In this document: piece after piece, positions 1 to 8,000 of the stretch
Numbering within the stretch: position 1 is the first letter of the stretch
Layout of the letters: each line of letters begins with the position of its first letter
Assembly: GCA_012513235.1 (NCBI GenBank)
Contig: JAAZCO010000150.1
Location: forward strand, 1 to 12,390
From: Gammaproteobacteria bacterium
GTDB lineage: Bacteria > Pseudomonadota > Gammaproteobacteria > Pseudomonadales > Pseudomonadaceae
Length of the DNA: 12,390 bases
Reading direction: 5' to 3'
The notes under the pieces: generated by a model
Database searches by the model: none
What the model was told of the DNA's origin: nothing
Seen by the model: the letters and a program-made list of their open reading frames with translations, nothing else
Translations under genes and position numbers: made by a program

Positions 1-122
1 ATATTTTTGATTACATTGAGGTCTTTTATAATCGTCGGAGAAGACACAGTCATTTAGGCCAGTTATCACCGGCAGATTATGAAGAAAAAGAGCGCCTCAA
101 CGAGGCAATAGAGTGTCTATGA
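1..122 (+). CDS. IS3-family transposase OrfB, C-terminal fragment (partial)
   Basis: Reading from base 3, the last 39 codons give a peptide that runs IFDYIEVFYNRRRRHSHLGQ and then LSPADYEEK before TGA at 120-122. The pattern FDYIExFYNxxRxHSxLGxxSPxxYE is the hallmark C-terminus of the rve/DDE integrase-core transposases of IS3-family elements. The gene is cut only by the window edge. It would catalyse strand transfer of the IS. The upstream OrfA and the catalytic residues are outside the window. Confidence 0.9.
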   Translation, partial: IFDYIEVFYNRRRRHSHLGQLSPADYEEKERLNEAIECL

Positions 123-138
123 AACTGTGGGAAGTCCA
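1..138 (+). mobile_element. 3' end of an IS3-family insertion sequence
   Basis: This is the last part of an insertion sequence whose body lies to the left of the window. It contains the end of a DDE transposase (stop at 120-122) and a short tail. IS3-family ends finish in CA, and the sequence GGGAAGTCCA ends at position 138, which I take as the likely right tip. Read as reverse complement the tip begins TGGACTTCCCACAG, which resembles the left tip of the IS at the other edge of the window (TGACTAACCCCGACA). The exact boundary is inferred, because no target duplication can be verified without the other end. Confidence 0.65.
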
Positions 139-423
139 GTCGGCCAAATGCTTACGACTGAGTTTCTTGAGCCGATGAATATTGAGATCAGTGAATTAGC
201 TGGTGCGATGGGTGTGCATAGAAATAGTCTGAGCCGAATTGTTCATGATAAGGGTGCGCTAACTGCTCCCATGGCAATTAAACTGGCTGCTGCTTTGGGT
301 AATACTCCAGAGTTTTGGCTAAATATTCAGCATGCTGTGGAGTTATGGGATGTGCGCAACAAGGCTTATGAGCAGGAAGCTCAGAATGTGCGCTTGATAA
401 TCCCAACTGTTCAATATTCTTAA
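127..423 (+). CDS. higA: HigA-type antitoxin, XRE/HTH family, N-terminus replaced by IS end
   Basis: The 98-residue product matches the HigA (VapI) group of helix-turn-helix antitoxins. It has QMLTTEFLEPMNIEISELA, then MGVHRNSLSRIVHDKGAL as the recognition HTH, then APMAIKLAAALGNTPEFWLN. HigA normally binds and neutralises the HigB mRNA interferase and represses the operon. Family members usually begin several residues before a HPGExL motif; here that place reads PVGQML. The GTG start at 127 falls inside the presumed IS tip (to 138), so the original start and promoter have been lost. An internal ATG exists at 148. No good ribosome binding site is visible for either start. The higB toxin gene, normally just upstream, is not in the window. 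The function as an antitoxin is known for the family; whether this copy is expressed is doubtful. Confidence 0.75.
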   Translation: MGSPVGQMLTTEFLEPMNIEISELAGAMGVHRNSLSRIVHDKGALTAPMAIKLAAALGNTPEFWLNIQHAVELWDVRNKAYEQEAQNVRLIIPTVQYS

Positions 424-437
424 CAATGTAATTAAAA

Positions 438-461
438 AAGCCCTGCAAATACTCAGGGCTT
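438..461. terminator. Bidirectional hairpin terminator between higA and the minus-strand gene
   Basis: The arms AAGCCCTG (438-445) and CAGGGCTT (454-461) form a perfect 8-bp stem with an 8-base loop. On the minus strand the stem is followed by a run of six T (from the A run at 434-439), giving a good intrinsic terminator for leftward transcripts such as the gene at 654-2201. For higA on the plus strand the T run is poor, so termination in that direction is weaker. The rest of 462-653 holds nothing I can recognise. Confidence 0.75.
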
Positions 462-653
462 ATTCATATGCCTAGCTTATCAGTACATCATCACTCGATG
501 TTCTGTACCTGAATATAGATTAGAAAATAATAAGTCTTTGTAATCAATAGCTTATGCGTGTTTTTTGTTTTTAATTATTGATATGCCCACCGTTAGGTTT
601 TAAAGTCTTGGTTCTTAGAGGTTGTTTGTGTTTTGATTTGTTACGGTCTTAAC

Positions 654-2201
654 TCATGGGTTTTTTGTAACAGGAAGCTCCTTCTTTTGAGGTTTTGTGA
701 AGGGGCGCCATTGGTTTTTTGTAACAGGAAGCTCCTCCTTTTGAGGTTCTGATGATTTGCCCTGGTCAGATGTAATAGGTGATCCTGTATTGATAGGTGG
801 CTGGTTTATTAGAGTGTTTCCTGTGGGCTGTAAGAGCGGTGTTGATTGTTCAGTGACAAAGGATGGTGCCTCAGGGGTGTTCGGTGAGCTTCTTTTGTTT
901 TGCAGTACTTTGTTGTAATAGTTTTGTCCTTCGGACTTTATGGCTTCTGCTGAGTTTTGAATGATGATATTCAGTAGCAGTCGCTGACTGATGTTGTTCT
1001 TCTTGGCTAAACGCTGAATTGCCGTGACTGTGGATTTTGGCATTCTAACTGACATTTGGCGTCTGCTTTTTCCATACTTAAGGTCTTTTTTTGATGTAAT
1101 GACTTCCGTAGCGGTTTTATCGGTAAGAAAATCGTTTACCAATGTGTTGATTGCGACGGTTTTGTGTTCGATGAAGTCGCATGGATTCTGCTCGGTATCT
1201 AGGAAATTATAAATAAGGAAGTTTTTTTCATCCTGCTTATCTTTACTTCTGAATTCTTGTTTTTCAGTGGTTTTTATTATTCGTTTAATCCCCTTCTCGA
1301 CTTCTTGGCTTTTTGCGCTGAGCAGAATTGCTGCTTCTGTTTTTGCGTTGATCGTAAAGCCTTGCTGAGTGATGAGCTCTTTGATTTTTGCCTGCTTAGG
1401 GTTGTTTGTCCCAGCCAAGGTTTTTTTGAGTTTGACCAGGTCTTTTTTATATTTATTGTATTCATCAACGGCTTCTTTGTACTTGTTTTGGCTTCTTTTT
1501 AAATCCTGGCGACCTAAAATTTCGGTATGTATTCTGAAACTATCAAGGTGTTTAATGCTGCTGTAAATACAGTTGATTTGCTTTGTGTGTAGGTATGTTG
1601 TCGAGTCTAGCTGTTGAGCTCTCTGCTCTACAAAATGCACGAAATCTTTGTCGGTAAATGATGCTGAGAAGTGGGGCTCATAATTCTCGAGCTCAGTTAG
1701 TTGAGTGCCTGCGATCTGTAAACAATGAGTGTGTAGCTGGCTGTTTATTGACGAGGAGTTTTTGAAATCTCCGAGTAAGTATGTTGGTAAAGAATACTTT
1801 GGTAGGTTGTTATGGGCTTCAGAATAGTCGATAGCTATTAGTATCTGGATCAGCTTTTTGATGCGGTCTTTTGAGTCTGTGATGTCACTTATTCTGCCCA
1901 GCTTTGCTCTTATGTCATCCTGCCATAGCCCAGCTACTTGTGTAGATAAGTATTTGATGCGCTTTTGATAGTGCTCGTCTGTTTCATTTGGCAGCTGCTG
2001 TTTGCCTTTTTTCAGGAGGGCTATTGTGGACCCTGTTAGGTAAGTTTTCAGTTGTTCTGAGTCTAGATCGCTCCTGATGAAATCTACCGCTAGTTCTTTT
2101 AGTGTGCGGAGTTGGTGAATACTTTTTTTGTGAAAGTATCGTGTGAGTTCTTCATTTAAATCAACAAGATAATTAATGCTGTTAACATATTGGCTTTCCA
2201 A
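654..2201 (-). CDS. Unrecognised 515-residue protein with ribbon-helix-helix-like segment and C-terminal repeat
   Basis: I do not recognise the family. The first 370 residues are hydrophilic and mostly helical in character, with a Lys-rich, probably coiled stretch at about 231-262. Residues 380-420 (RRQMSVRMPKSTVTAIQRLA, then KKNNISQRLLLNIIIQNSA) look like a ribbon-helix-helix DNA-binding unit: a short basic strand, then two helices. From about 438 the protein is Pro/Ser/Thr-rich and low in complexity, ending in two copies of PQKxELPVTKN. There is no signal peptide or membrane segment. The start is TTG at 2201, the only usual start before an upstream in-frame stop; an AAAGGA lies about 12 nt before it, a long spacing. 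Three short ATAGTC repeats lie just upstream and could be its operator. The position beside AlpA and a Gp2-like protein suggests a satellite or prophage origin. A DNA-binding role is inference from the RHH-like segment only. Confidence 0.65.
   Translation of the reverse strand: MESQYVNSINYLVDLNEELTRYFHKKSIHQLRTLKELAVDFIRSDLDSEQLKTYLTGSTIALLKKGKQQLPNETDEHYQKRIKYLSTQVAGLWQDDIRAKLGRISDITDSKDRIKKLIQILIAIDYSEAHNNLPKYSLPTYLLGDFKNSSSINSQLHTHCLQIAGTQLTELENYEPHFSASFTDKDFVHFVEQRAQQLDSTTYLHTKQINCIYSSIKHLDSFRIHTEILGRQDLKRSQNKYKEAVDEYNKYKKDLVKLKKTLAGTNNPKQAKIKELITQQGFTINAKTEAAILLSAKSQEVEKGIKRIIKTTEKQEFRSKDKQDEKNFLIYNFLDTEQNPCDFIEHKTVAINTLVNDFLTDKTATEVITSKKDLKYGKSRRQMSVRMPKSTVTAIQRLAKKNNISQRLLLNIIIQNSAEAIKSEGQNYYNKVLQNKRSSPNTPEAPSFVTEQSTPLLQPTGNTLINQPPINTGSPITSDQGKSSEPQKEELPVTKNQWRPFTKPQKKELPVTKNP
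659..748 (-). repeat. Two copies of a 36-bp in-frame repeat, period 54 bp
   Basis: Bases 659-694 and 713-748 are the same 36-bp sequence with one difference. The period is 54 bp, that is 18 codons, so the repeats stay in frame and encode two copies of PQKxELPVTKN at the C-terminus of the 515-residue protein, separated by a short linker. The near identity at DNA level suggests a recent duplication, and copy number may vary between strains. Confidence 0.85.
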
Positions 2202-2226
2202 TTTACTTGTGATTCCTTTATTTAAG

Positions 2227-2282
2227 ATAGTCGTTAAAATTGTATTTTAAAATGGTATCATAAATAGTCGTAAAAATAGTCA
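2227..2282. promoter_or_regulatory. Three short ATAGTC repeats upstream of the RHH-like gene (candidate operator)
   Basis: ATAGTCG occurs at 2227-2233 and 2264-2270, and ATAGTCA at 2276-2282. Each is followed by an A/T-rich extension (for example TTAAAA or TAAAA). They lie in a very A/T-rich stretch within about 80 bp of the start of the minus-strand gene. RHH proteins of the CopG/Arc type bind short repeated sites and often repress their own promoter, so an autoregulatory operator is possible. The repeats are seen; the function is inference. Confidence 0.35.
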
Positions 2283-2362
2283 TTTATAAAATTTGATAAG
2301 CTACGTGTTGCAATGCTTGTAGGCTTTTTTTGAAGCTTTTTAAGTGCTTTTAATTATTGATT

Positions 2363-2855
2363 TTACTTTATGTGTCTTTGTTCTGATAGTGCGGTTTTTA
2401 AGTGATTCGGTTTCTGTATTATCTCAACCCTTGAATCACTTCTTATGCCTTGTGCAGTGCTTGCTTTCTGCTGGGCTACCAAGAGCTTAAATTGCTCGCT
2501 AAGCAGTTTTTTAATGTGAATAAGGTGATGGCTTGGTAGTTGATGAGGCACGTCTTGATGCCCAGCATTTGCATCGCAAACTTGCTCATCTGCAGATCTT
2601 TCTGGGTGGTCTTCTGTGGCGTATTCAGTTCAAGGCTGAGTGGTGAGGCTGGTTTTTTGTAAGGACAGGTAAAGCCGCCTACTTGGTTTTTGACTTGCTT
2701 GATATGTCGCTGCCTATCTCTGAGATCTACCGTCTTTGATCTGCAGCCAGATAGTTGATGTTGCTGGTACCTTGCTTTCAGCCAATAACTAAATCCTGTT
2801 TAGCGTTCAGGTGCTTAGGGTGTTTGCTTGATATCTGCAAAGACCTAGGCCGCAT
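2363..2855 (-). pseudogene. Probable decayed gene with two or more frameshifts, family unknown
   Basis: On the minus strand three open frames join end to end. An ATG at 2855 opens a 25-codon frame (MRPRSLQISSKHP...) that stops at 2778. A second frame is open without any start from 2799 to 2476 and encodes SYWLKARYQQHQLSGCRSKT and then VDLRDRQRHIKQVKNQVGG. A third frame is open without stops for about 30 codons before its GTG at 2551 and ends at 2363 with a helical tail (HHLIHIKKLLSEQFKLLV). Put together they would make a hydrophilic protein of about 165 residues with frame changes near 2790 and 2620. I do not recognise the family. It could instead be chance open frames in non-coding DNA. It is divergent from alpA and fills most of the otherwise gene-free 2202-2913 interval. 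Confidence 0.3.
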
Positions 2856-2913
2856 CATGCCATTAAAAAAATACTCCTCTGGCTAATGCTCTGACGAATA
2901 GGAGAGCAATGTC

Positions 2914-3090
2914 ATGAGATTCATTTCAATGAAAGAAGTAATGCATAAAACTAGCTTGGCTAGATCAACCATCTATAAGTACCTGGCTGAGGGATGCTTT
3001 CCAAAGTCAGCATCATTAGGCGCTAACAAGGTCGCCTGGTTGGAAAGTGAGATCGACGAATGGATTGAGGAGAAGCTTGCACAGCGATAA
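2914..3090 (+). CDS. AlpA-family transcriptional regulator
   Basis: A 58-residue protein, MRFISMKEVMHKTSLARSTI then YKYLAEGCFPKSASLGANKV and AWLESEIDEWIEEKLAQR. This is the complete AlpA/excisionase-like winged HTH: a leading strand, the recognition helix LARSTIYKYL, the conserved GxFPKsxxLG turn, and the closing W-xx-SEIDEWI helix. AlpA-type proteins are small DNA-binding regulators found on prophages, satellites and integrative elements, where they activate excision or replication genes. The ATG at 2914 has a clear AGGAGAG ribosome binding site at 2900-2906 with 7-nt spacing. The nearby ATG at 2909 meets a stop at once. The Gp2-like gene follows in the same direction 337 nt later, so AlpA may control it. 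The size and motif order fit full-length family members. Confidence 0.9.
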   Translation: MRFISMKEVMHKTSLARSTIYKYLAEGCFPKSASLGANKVAWLESEIDEWIEEKLAQR

Positions 3091-3151
3091 TTTTACCAGA
3101 GTAGCAGTAAAGTCAAAAACGCATAAAAACAAGGCATAACCAATAGCAAAA

Positions 3152-3318
3152 CTTCGGTAATTACGGGGAAGTGCTTTTCGGTTATAGATATATATTACAT
3201 TCTTATATATCAATACCCATTCAACACATGGCTACGTAGTCAAGCCAGTGTTGTAGTAAGGCTCTCCATAGGGCCACCCATCAGTACAGTGTCATTGGTA
3301 TAGCTGCCCCTAGCAGCT
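3152..3318. other. Inverted repeats upstream of the Gp2-like gene (candidate origin or control region)
   Basis: Three dyads lie between alpA and the Gp2-like gene. CTTC/GAAG arms surround the palindrome GTAATTAC (3152-3171). GATATATA (3187-3194) faces TATATATC (3204-3211) across 9 bases. AGCTGC (3302-3307) faces GCAGCT (3313-3318) across CCCTA, a compact hairpin. Rolling-circle HUH proteins nick in or beside such hairpins, often near their own gene, so this region may be a double-strand origin. That role is inference. The remainder of 3091-3427 holds no gene I can support. Confidence 0.3.
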
Positions 3319-3427
3319 GATTACCAACCCTGACCAATCATCCTAATCAACAAGTACCCACGCAGTCTTGCCTCCCTCTGTTTTGCAGAAGGGATGCTTT
3401 GCTGCGTCTATCAAAAGGTGTTTAGAA

Positions 3428-4084
3428 ATGGCTTTATCAAGTAGCAACTATGTTATCAGCGGGAAAGTGGGCTATTACAAGGGCTACACAGTGAATACAG
3501 GCCACACGGTCGATACCGGTATCCTTAATCGCTTTATCAGTGTTTTAGATAGCGCGATGAGTGCTTACAACCGCGTATTTGCCTTTAGGGTTGATTTGCG
3601 GCTACCGGTGGGATTGATCTTAACGCCAGAGATGGGGCATCGACTCATCGATAGGTTTATAGCTTCATTTAAAGAGAAGGTGCGGAGTAACCGTGCAGCA
3701 GCTTTGAAGCTAAACCCTAACGCTCATAATACCGATGTCAGGTATTGCTGGGCTAGAGAAGTGAATCTTCAAGGAGGTGTGCATTACCATTTAGTGTTCT
3801 TTTTGAATCGTGACGCCTTTAACTCACTTGGCAGCTTTAAGGCCGCCAGCGGTAATACATATACACGTCTGGTGGAAGCGTGGGCTAGTGCCTTAGGTAT
3901 TGCAGTTAAGGATGCGGCTGGGTTGGTACACGTGGCTGTGGGTGGGATGTTTCACCTTGACCTTAATAGTACTAACTACGCTGAAATCAAGGATCAGGTC
4001 GTGCATAACTTAAGCTATATGGCGAAGCAAGAGACTAAGGTGCCTGGCTGTGGCCTGCACCGTTATGGGGCTAGTCGTAAATAG
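3428..4084 (+). CDS. Inovirus Gp2 / YagK-YfjJ-type protein, probable HUH replication protein
   Basis: The product resembles the inovirus Gp2 family (YagK/YfjJ C-terminal domain) of phage satellites and filamentous prophages, thought to act as rolling-circle initiators. Seen from the ATG at 3428 (218 residues): an N-terminal YYKGYTVNT segment; the FAFRVDLRLP strand, where the family has its first conserved strand; RYCWAREVN followed by GGVHYHLVFF, in which HYH (about residues 119-121) fits the HUH metal-binding motif; and LSYMAKQET (about 196-204), which supplies a Tyr and Lys in the place expected of the nicking Tyr. The end GLHRYGASRK is like the family's usual end. A TTG at 3368 would add 20 residues of unlikely sequence; ATG 3428 has AAAAGG about 9 nt upstream, so I prefer it. 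AlpA is upstream. The last 41 bp are repeated exactly at 8474-8514. The catalytic role is inferred from the motifs. Confidence 0.8.
   Translation: MALSSSNYVISGKVGYYKGYTVNTGHTVDTGILNRFISVLDSAMSAYNRVFAFRVDLRLPVGLILTPEMGHRLIDRFIASFKEKVRSNRAAALKLNPNAHNTDVRYCWAREVNLQGGVHYHLVFFLNRDAFNSLGSFKAASGNTYTRLVEAWASALGIAVKDAAGLVHVAVGGMFHLDLNSTNYAEIKDQVVHNLSYMAKQETKVPGCGLHRYGASRK
4044..4084 (+). repeat. 41-bp direct repeat, copy 1 (3' end of the Gp2-like gene)
   Basis: Bases 4044-4084 are identical to 8474-8514. With one mismatch at 4043/8473 the match begins at 4040/8470. The repeat ends exactly at the G of the TAG stop codon; the next bases (A at 4085, T at 8515) differ. A repeat formed by a gene's 3' end, with the gene left intact on one side, is what site-specific integration of an element into a gene's end leaves behind. 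The interval holds the autotransporter/hydrolase operon. Confidence 0.9.
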
Positions 4085-4158
4085 ACGGCACAAAGCTTAA
4101 TGTGAGATTTGCGGTATGTTCTACATGCTAGAGCGTAAGGATCAGTGCAGTTCTGCTG

Positions 4159-5016
4159 TCAATTGCAATCAAGCGAACGGTCACGCCACTGCGACCAGGC
4201 TTCAAGCCAGCCTTCTTCATGATCAGCTAATGCAATAATAACCTGCTGGCTGCATTTTGGCTTCACAGCAAGATGCAGCCAGTAGTCCTGATAACTGGAT
4301 GGTGGAATGTTTTTGTCTTTCGCACCATAAAAATGCCTTTGTGGAATTGCCGCAAGAGGTGACGCATAATCAGTCGGTTCCAGCGAATTAGTCAAAGGTG
4401 TCAGACTGTGCCGCGCCACCCATGCAGCCGGATTCAAATTTCCAGCTATTGTTTGTACTTGCAATACATCCTCGCGTTGTGCGGCTAACAACAAAGCCAC
4501 CGCTCCGCCGCCTGAATAGCCTATCAATTCAAAATAGTTGTTTTTTAGCTCTGTTTTTATCCTATCCAATGCACCATGCAGACTGTTCAGTACTGCCTGA
4601 CTAAAGCGGTCGCTAGTCCATAACGGGACTTTGCAGGCGCTATTTTTTTGATACTGACAGGGTCGCCCCAAATATACGGTTGTCACAGGATCAGACTGTG
4701 CCAGTTGCAGCATAAAAGAGTGACGTGGTGTCGGGTCGAGACTGGGCTGTGTAGGTGTGATCCAGGCTCGTCCATCACCCTCAATATAGACACGGACTGT
4801 ATCAGTGCTGGCGATAAGTTGTGGCAATGCCATTGCTACCGGCAAACCGGCGTAGATCTCTGTTTGCCATTGAAAACTGCTATGCAGTTGCAAGTCAGCC
4901 GCTGACTGACAGCCGAAAAAAAAGGCACTGCTAACTAGCAATGCCTTAAATCTTAATAGCCTGACCAGTCGTGTAGACCGGTCAGAGCTGATGTTTACTA
5001 GAGACAGCTTATGCAT
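4159..5016 (-). CDS. Alpha/beta-hydrolase-fold lipoprotein, coupled to the autotransporter
   Basis: A 285-residue protein that begins with a basic N-terminus, a hydrophobic stretch (about 24-35) and FFGC with Cys36, which fits a lipobox, so it is probably anchored in a membrane from the periplasmic side. The nucleophile elbow is GYSGG (166-170, Ser168) after a beta-strand, the normal alpha/beta-hydrolase arrangement. A plausible Asp is in GAKDKNIPP (Asp234) and a plausible His in LADHEEGW (His266), giving a Ser-Asp-His triad in the right order. The region VRVYIEGDGRAW (74-85) resembles the strand and oxyanion-hole loop of esterases. The substrate is unknown. Its ATG at 5016 overlaps the autotransporter stop as TAATG, so it is probably translated by coupling on the same mRNA. 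It could act on the autotransporter or on surface molecules, but that is inference. No clear terminator is seen in 4085-4158. Confidence 0.75.
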   Translation of the reverse strand: MHKLSLVNISSDRSTRLVRLLRFKALLVSSAFFFGCQSAADLQLHSSFQWQTEIYAGLPVAMALPQLIASTDTVRVYIEGDGRAWITPTQPSLDPTPRHSFMLQLAQSDPVTTVYLGRPCQYQKNSACKVPLWTSDRFSQAVLNSLHGALDRIKTELKNNYFELIGYSGGGAVALLLAAQREDVLQVQTIAGNLNPAAWVARHSLTPLTNSLEPTDYASPLAAIPQRHFYGAKDKNIPPSSYQDYWLHLAVKPKCSQQVIIALADHEEGWLEAWSQWRDRSLDCN

Positions 5017-8000
5017 TAAAAATCGTAACGGACTTTCGCAGCGAAGGTGTCGGAGTTAAAGCCTTTCTTGCCTGTGTAGCCGTAGCTTCCGCCAACAGTG
5101 AAAGCGCCAATTTTATAGTCAGCGCCAACGTTGGTCTGGTAGCTGGTGCGCTCAGGCTTGGCACCATACGCAACGAAGCTGTTACCACCTACGGCGTTAA
5201 CGAATGTAGAAGTGCTCTTTGCACTATCTGCAGCAAAGTCATGGAAGACCATGACCTGTACTTGCGGCTCCAGACGGCCCTGACCCAGCGGATAGCTGGC
5301 GGACAGACGAGCACCCGTACCTAATTCTGCAACTTCGTAGCGTTGGCTACCGTTACGCAAAGCAGCAGCAGAACCTTTTTCGGTGTAGCCGTCCAGCTTG
5401 GTGTTGCTGTAGTTCATGCCCACCAATGGCGAGACTGTCATGTTATCCATCTGGAAGTCATAGCCACCGAGCACGCTCAGGCCGAGAGTGTCACTGTCGT
5501 AACTACCTTTGGCCGTAGTATTGAGAATGTGACGTTTGGATTCGTTTTCGTTTTTGCTGTAGATCAGGCTGCTGTCTACAAAGTAGTTCCCCAGCTCATA
5601 ACCGGCATAAACAGTGAGTGAGTGGCCATCAACTTCAGTTGTATTGCCACGCTTGCTGTTCACAGTGGAGTCCATGTAACCATAAGCCGCACCCACAGTC
5701 AGGTTGTCGGTAACTTTGGCGTCCGCACCAATCGCCATACCGCTGGTGTAGGCGTTATAGCCAGCAATATCATTGCGGGTTCCTTGACGAGCATCGCTGT
5801 ATAGACCCTGCACCCAAACACCAGTTTCGCTCAGAGCGGCACCAGACGACTGGCCACGAATGGCTGCTGTACGACTTGAGGTCACGCCACTGATCAGCGC
5901 TAAACCCTGATTAGCAACAGCTACCGCACCACCGTCTACGTCAGGAGTCATTTGCTCGGCAGCGCGTGCTGCTTCTCCAGATTCAAGTTGAGCCAGATCG
6001 TTAGCAAAAGCCTGGAAACTAGCATTTTTGCTATTCGATAGTGACGCTAATAATCCAGGTACCTGAGCAGCAGCAGCCTGGGCATTACCGGTTCCACCTG
6101 TGGCAGCAACAGTATTGGAAAAATCACCACCACTTACAATGGAAACGTTGGCAAATAAATTTTTATCGTCAGCGATTTCATAAGAATTGACTTTCAGCAG
6201 GGCAGAACCCTTAACTAAGCCTTCTTTATCCCCAGTAATTGACTCTGCACCAATCAGGAAATAATCCTGACCTTCCAGGGTAAAACCTTTAACAGCACTC
6301 AACGAAACAGTAGAGCCGGAGTCAAAAGACAGGTCGCCATTTACAGTTACTAGGGGCTGACCAGCATCGCCATAGTCACCGCTAAGCTTAAGGCCAAGCA
6401 CACCACCCTTCTTGACAACAAAGCCGTTAGAGGGATCCGCTGGATCAGCGATACTTAGTGTAATTGCACCGCTGACGCCACCCAAGTTCAGCTGTCCACC
6501 ACTATGAACTTCTAGATATTTTGCCTGAACATTATTAGCGGAGAGTTTGCTGTTACCGGTAACGTCAATGTCATTGGTTTTAAAATCGCCATGGATTTCA
6601 CCATCACCCAAATTGATATCAGTATCCAGATAAATAGTTCCAGCGTTTCCTGCCAAGCTTAGCTGACTACCATTTTTGATCGATAACTGGAACGATTCAA
6701 TTTTGACAGTATCGGCAGTTATTTTACTATTGCCGGTGACCTCAATCTTATTTTCGGTACCGTTAACGTTAATTTTTTTACCGCTGACCTCGCCACCAGC
6801 CAGAGTCAGGTTGGTGTTCAGATCAATAATAGTGTTGCCAGTCAGATCAAGCTTGCCATTATTTTTAACCGTCAACTGCTTGGTATCAACGGTATTAGCC
6901 GTAATTTTACCGCTGCCTACCACATCAATATTGTTAACGTTGAGATTACCGTCAATCTCGCCACCGGCCAGAGTCAGGTTAGCAGTATTGCTACCTTGGT
7001 TGATTGCGTAATCACCACCACTAACTTTGCCGCCAGCTTGGGTGATATTCAAAGTAGTATCTGTACCTTCCATCTTGATACCCACATTGTCGCCGTGAAT
7101 GGTACCAGTGTTGTGCAGGCCGCCCTTGACAGTAAACCCATCATCAAAACGAACACCTACCGCATCAGTATTGCCTGTGACCTGAATAGTGCCAGTGTTC
7201 TTGATTTGTCCTTCGATAGCTGTACGTTCAAAAGTTAATACATATTCTTTTTTTACAGGGTCCCAGTCATTGTACACATCTTGTTTAATCATGATGCCGG
7301 TTGAGCTATTTCCTGCAGAGTTACCTGCAACAGTGATGTTGCCGCTATTGATGACATTGCCTTTAATAGTGGAGCCATCGATACTGATACCGTACAAATC
7401 AGTTGTGCCTTCAGGCATCTGAGTACCAGTTATTGAAGATTTGATTTCGCCAGAGTTAATCAGATTTCCACCAATACTTGTTCCACCCAACACTAAGCCT
7501 GAGCGCTGTTCATTAAAAACATTAATTGGGAATCCAGAATCATTTTTACCTAACTCGCCCTCAGCTAGCGCACTTCCACTAGCAGTGATTCTACCTTCGT
7601 TGATCAGGTCGCCATCAACAATTGAGTCATCCAGTTCAAATACTTCACTTTGAAAACCGCTAGTAATTTCCAAGTTTCCTTTATTAGTTACGCTTCCTTT
7701 TACATGGCTATCATCGATCGAAACAGCTTCGCCATTCCGATATTCTAGATCCTGGCTACTATCGTTAGTATATAAACCACCTTTAGTAGTAATAGCGGCG
7801 TCTAAAATCAAACTGCCATTAAGCGTCGAATCTTCGATTTCAAAAACGTCACCGGTACCCTTAGCTGCATCACCGCCATAAGAGCCTGTAACGGTTAGCG
7901 GACCAGTAATCGTTTCTGTTTCATAAAGGATCGGACCGTTTGAAACGTCAATTGTCGCTGCAGATGCATGAATGCTTGCTCCTGCAATAGCTAAAGCCAG

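Noticed and set aside
3016..3213. Minus-strand 65-codon frame over the end of alpA
   Set aside because: It overlaps the convincing AlpA gene antisense and extends into A/T-rich repeat DNA; no motif was seen.
3368..3427. Upstream TTG start for the Gp2-like protein
   Set aside because: The extra 20 residues have no family-like features and TTG lacks a ribosome site, while ATG 3428 has AAAAGG at a workable distance.
4044..4084. Idea that the 41-bp repeat is a dif/XerCD site, as used by filamentous phages
   Set aside because: It lacks the two 11-bp XerC/XerD half-sites with the TTATGTTAAAT-type arm; nothing in the repeat resembles them.
5343..7653. Several plus-strand open frames of 60-111 codons across the autotransporter
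   Set aside because: They are antisense to a complete gene with clear signal peptide, passenger and beta-domain; they are low-complexity, lack ribosome sites and match nothing.
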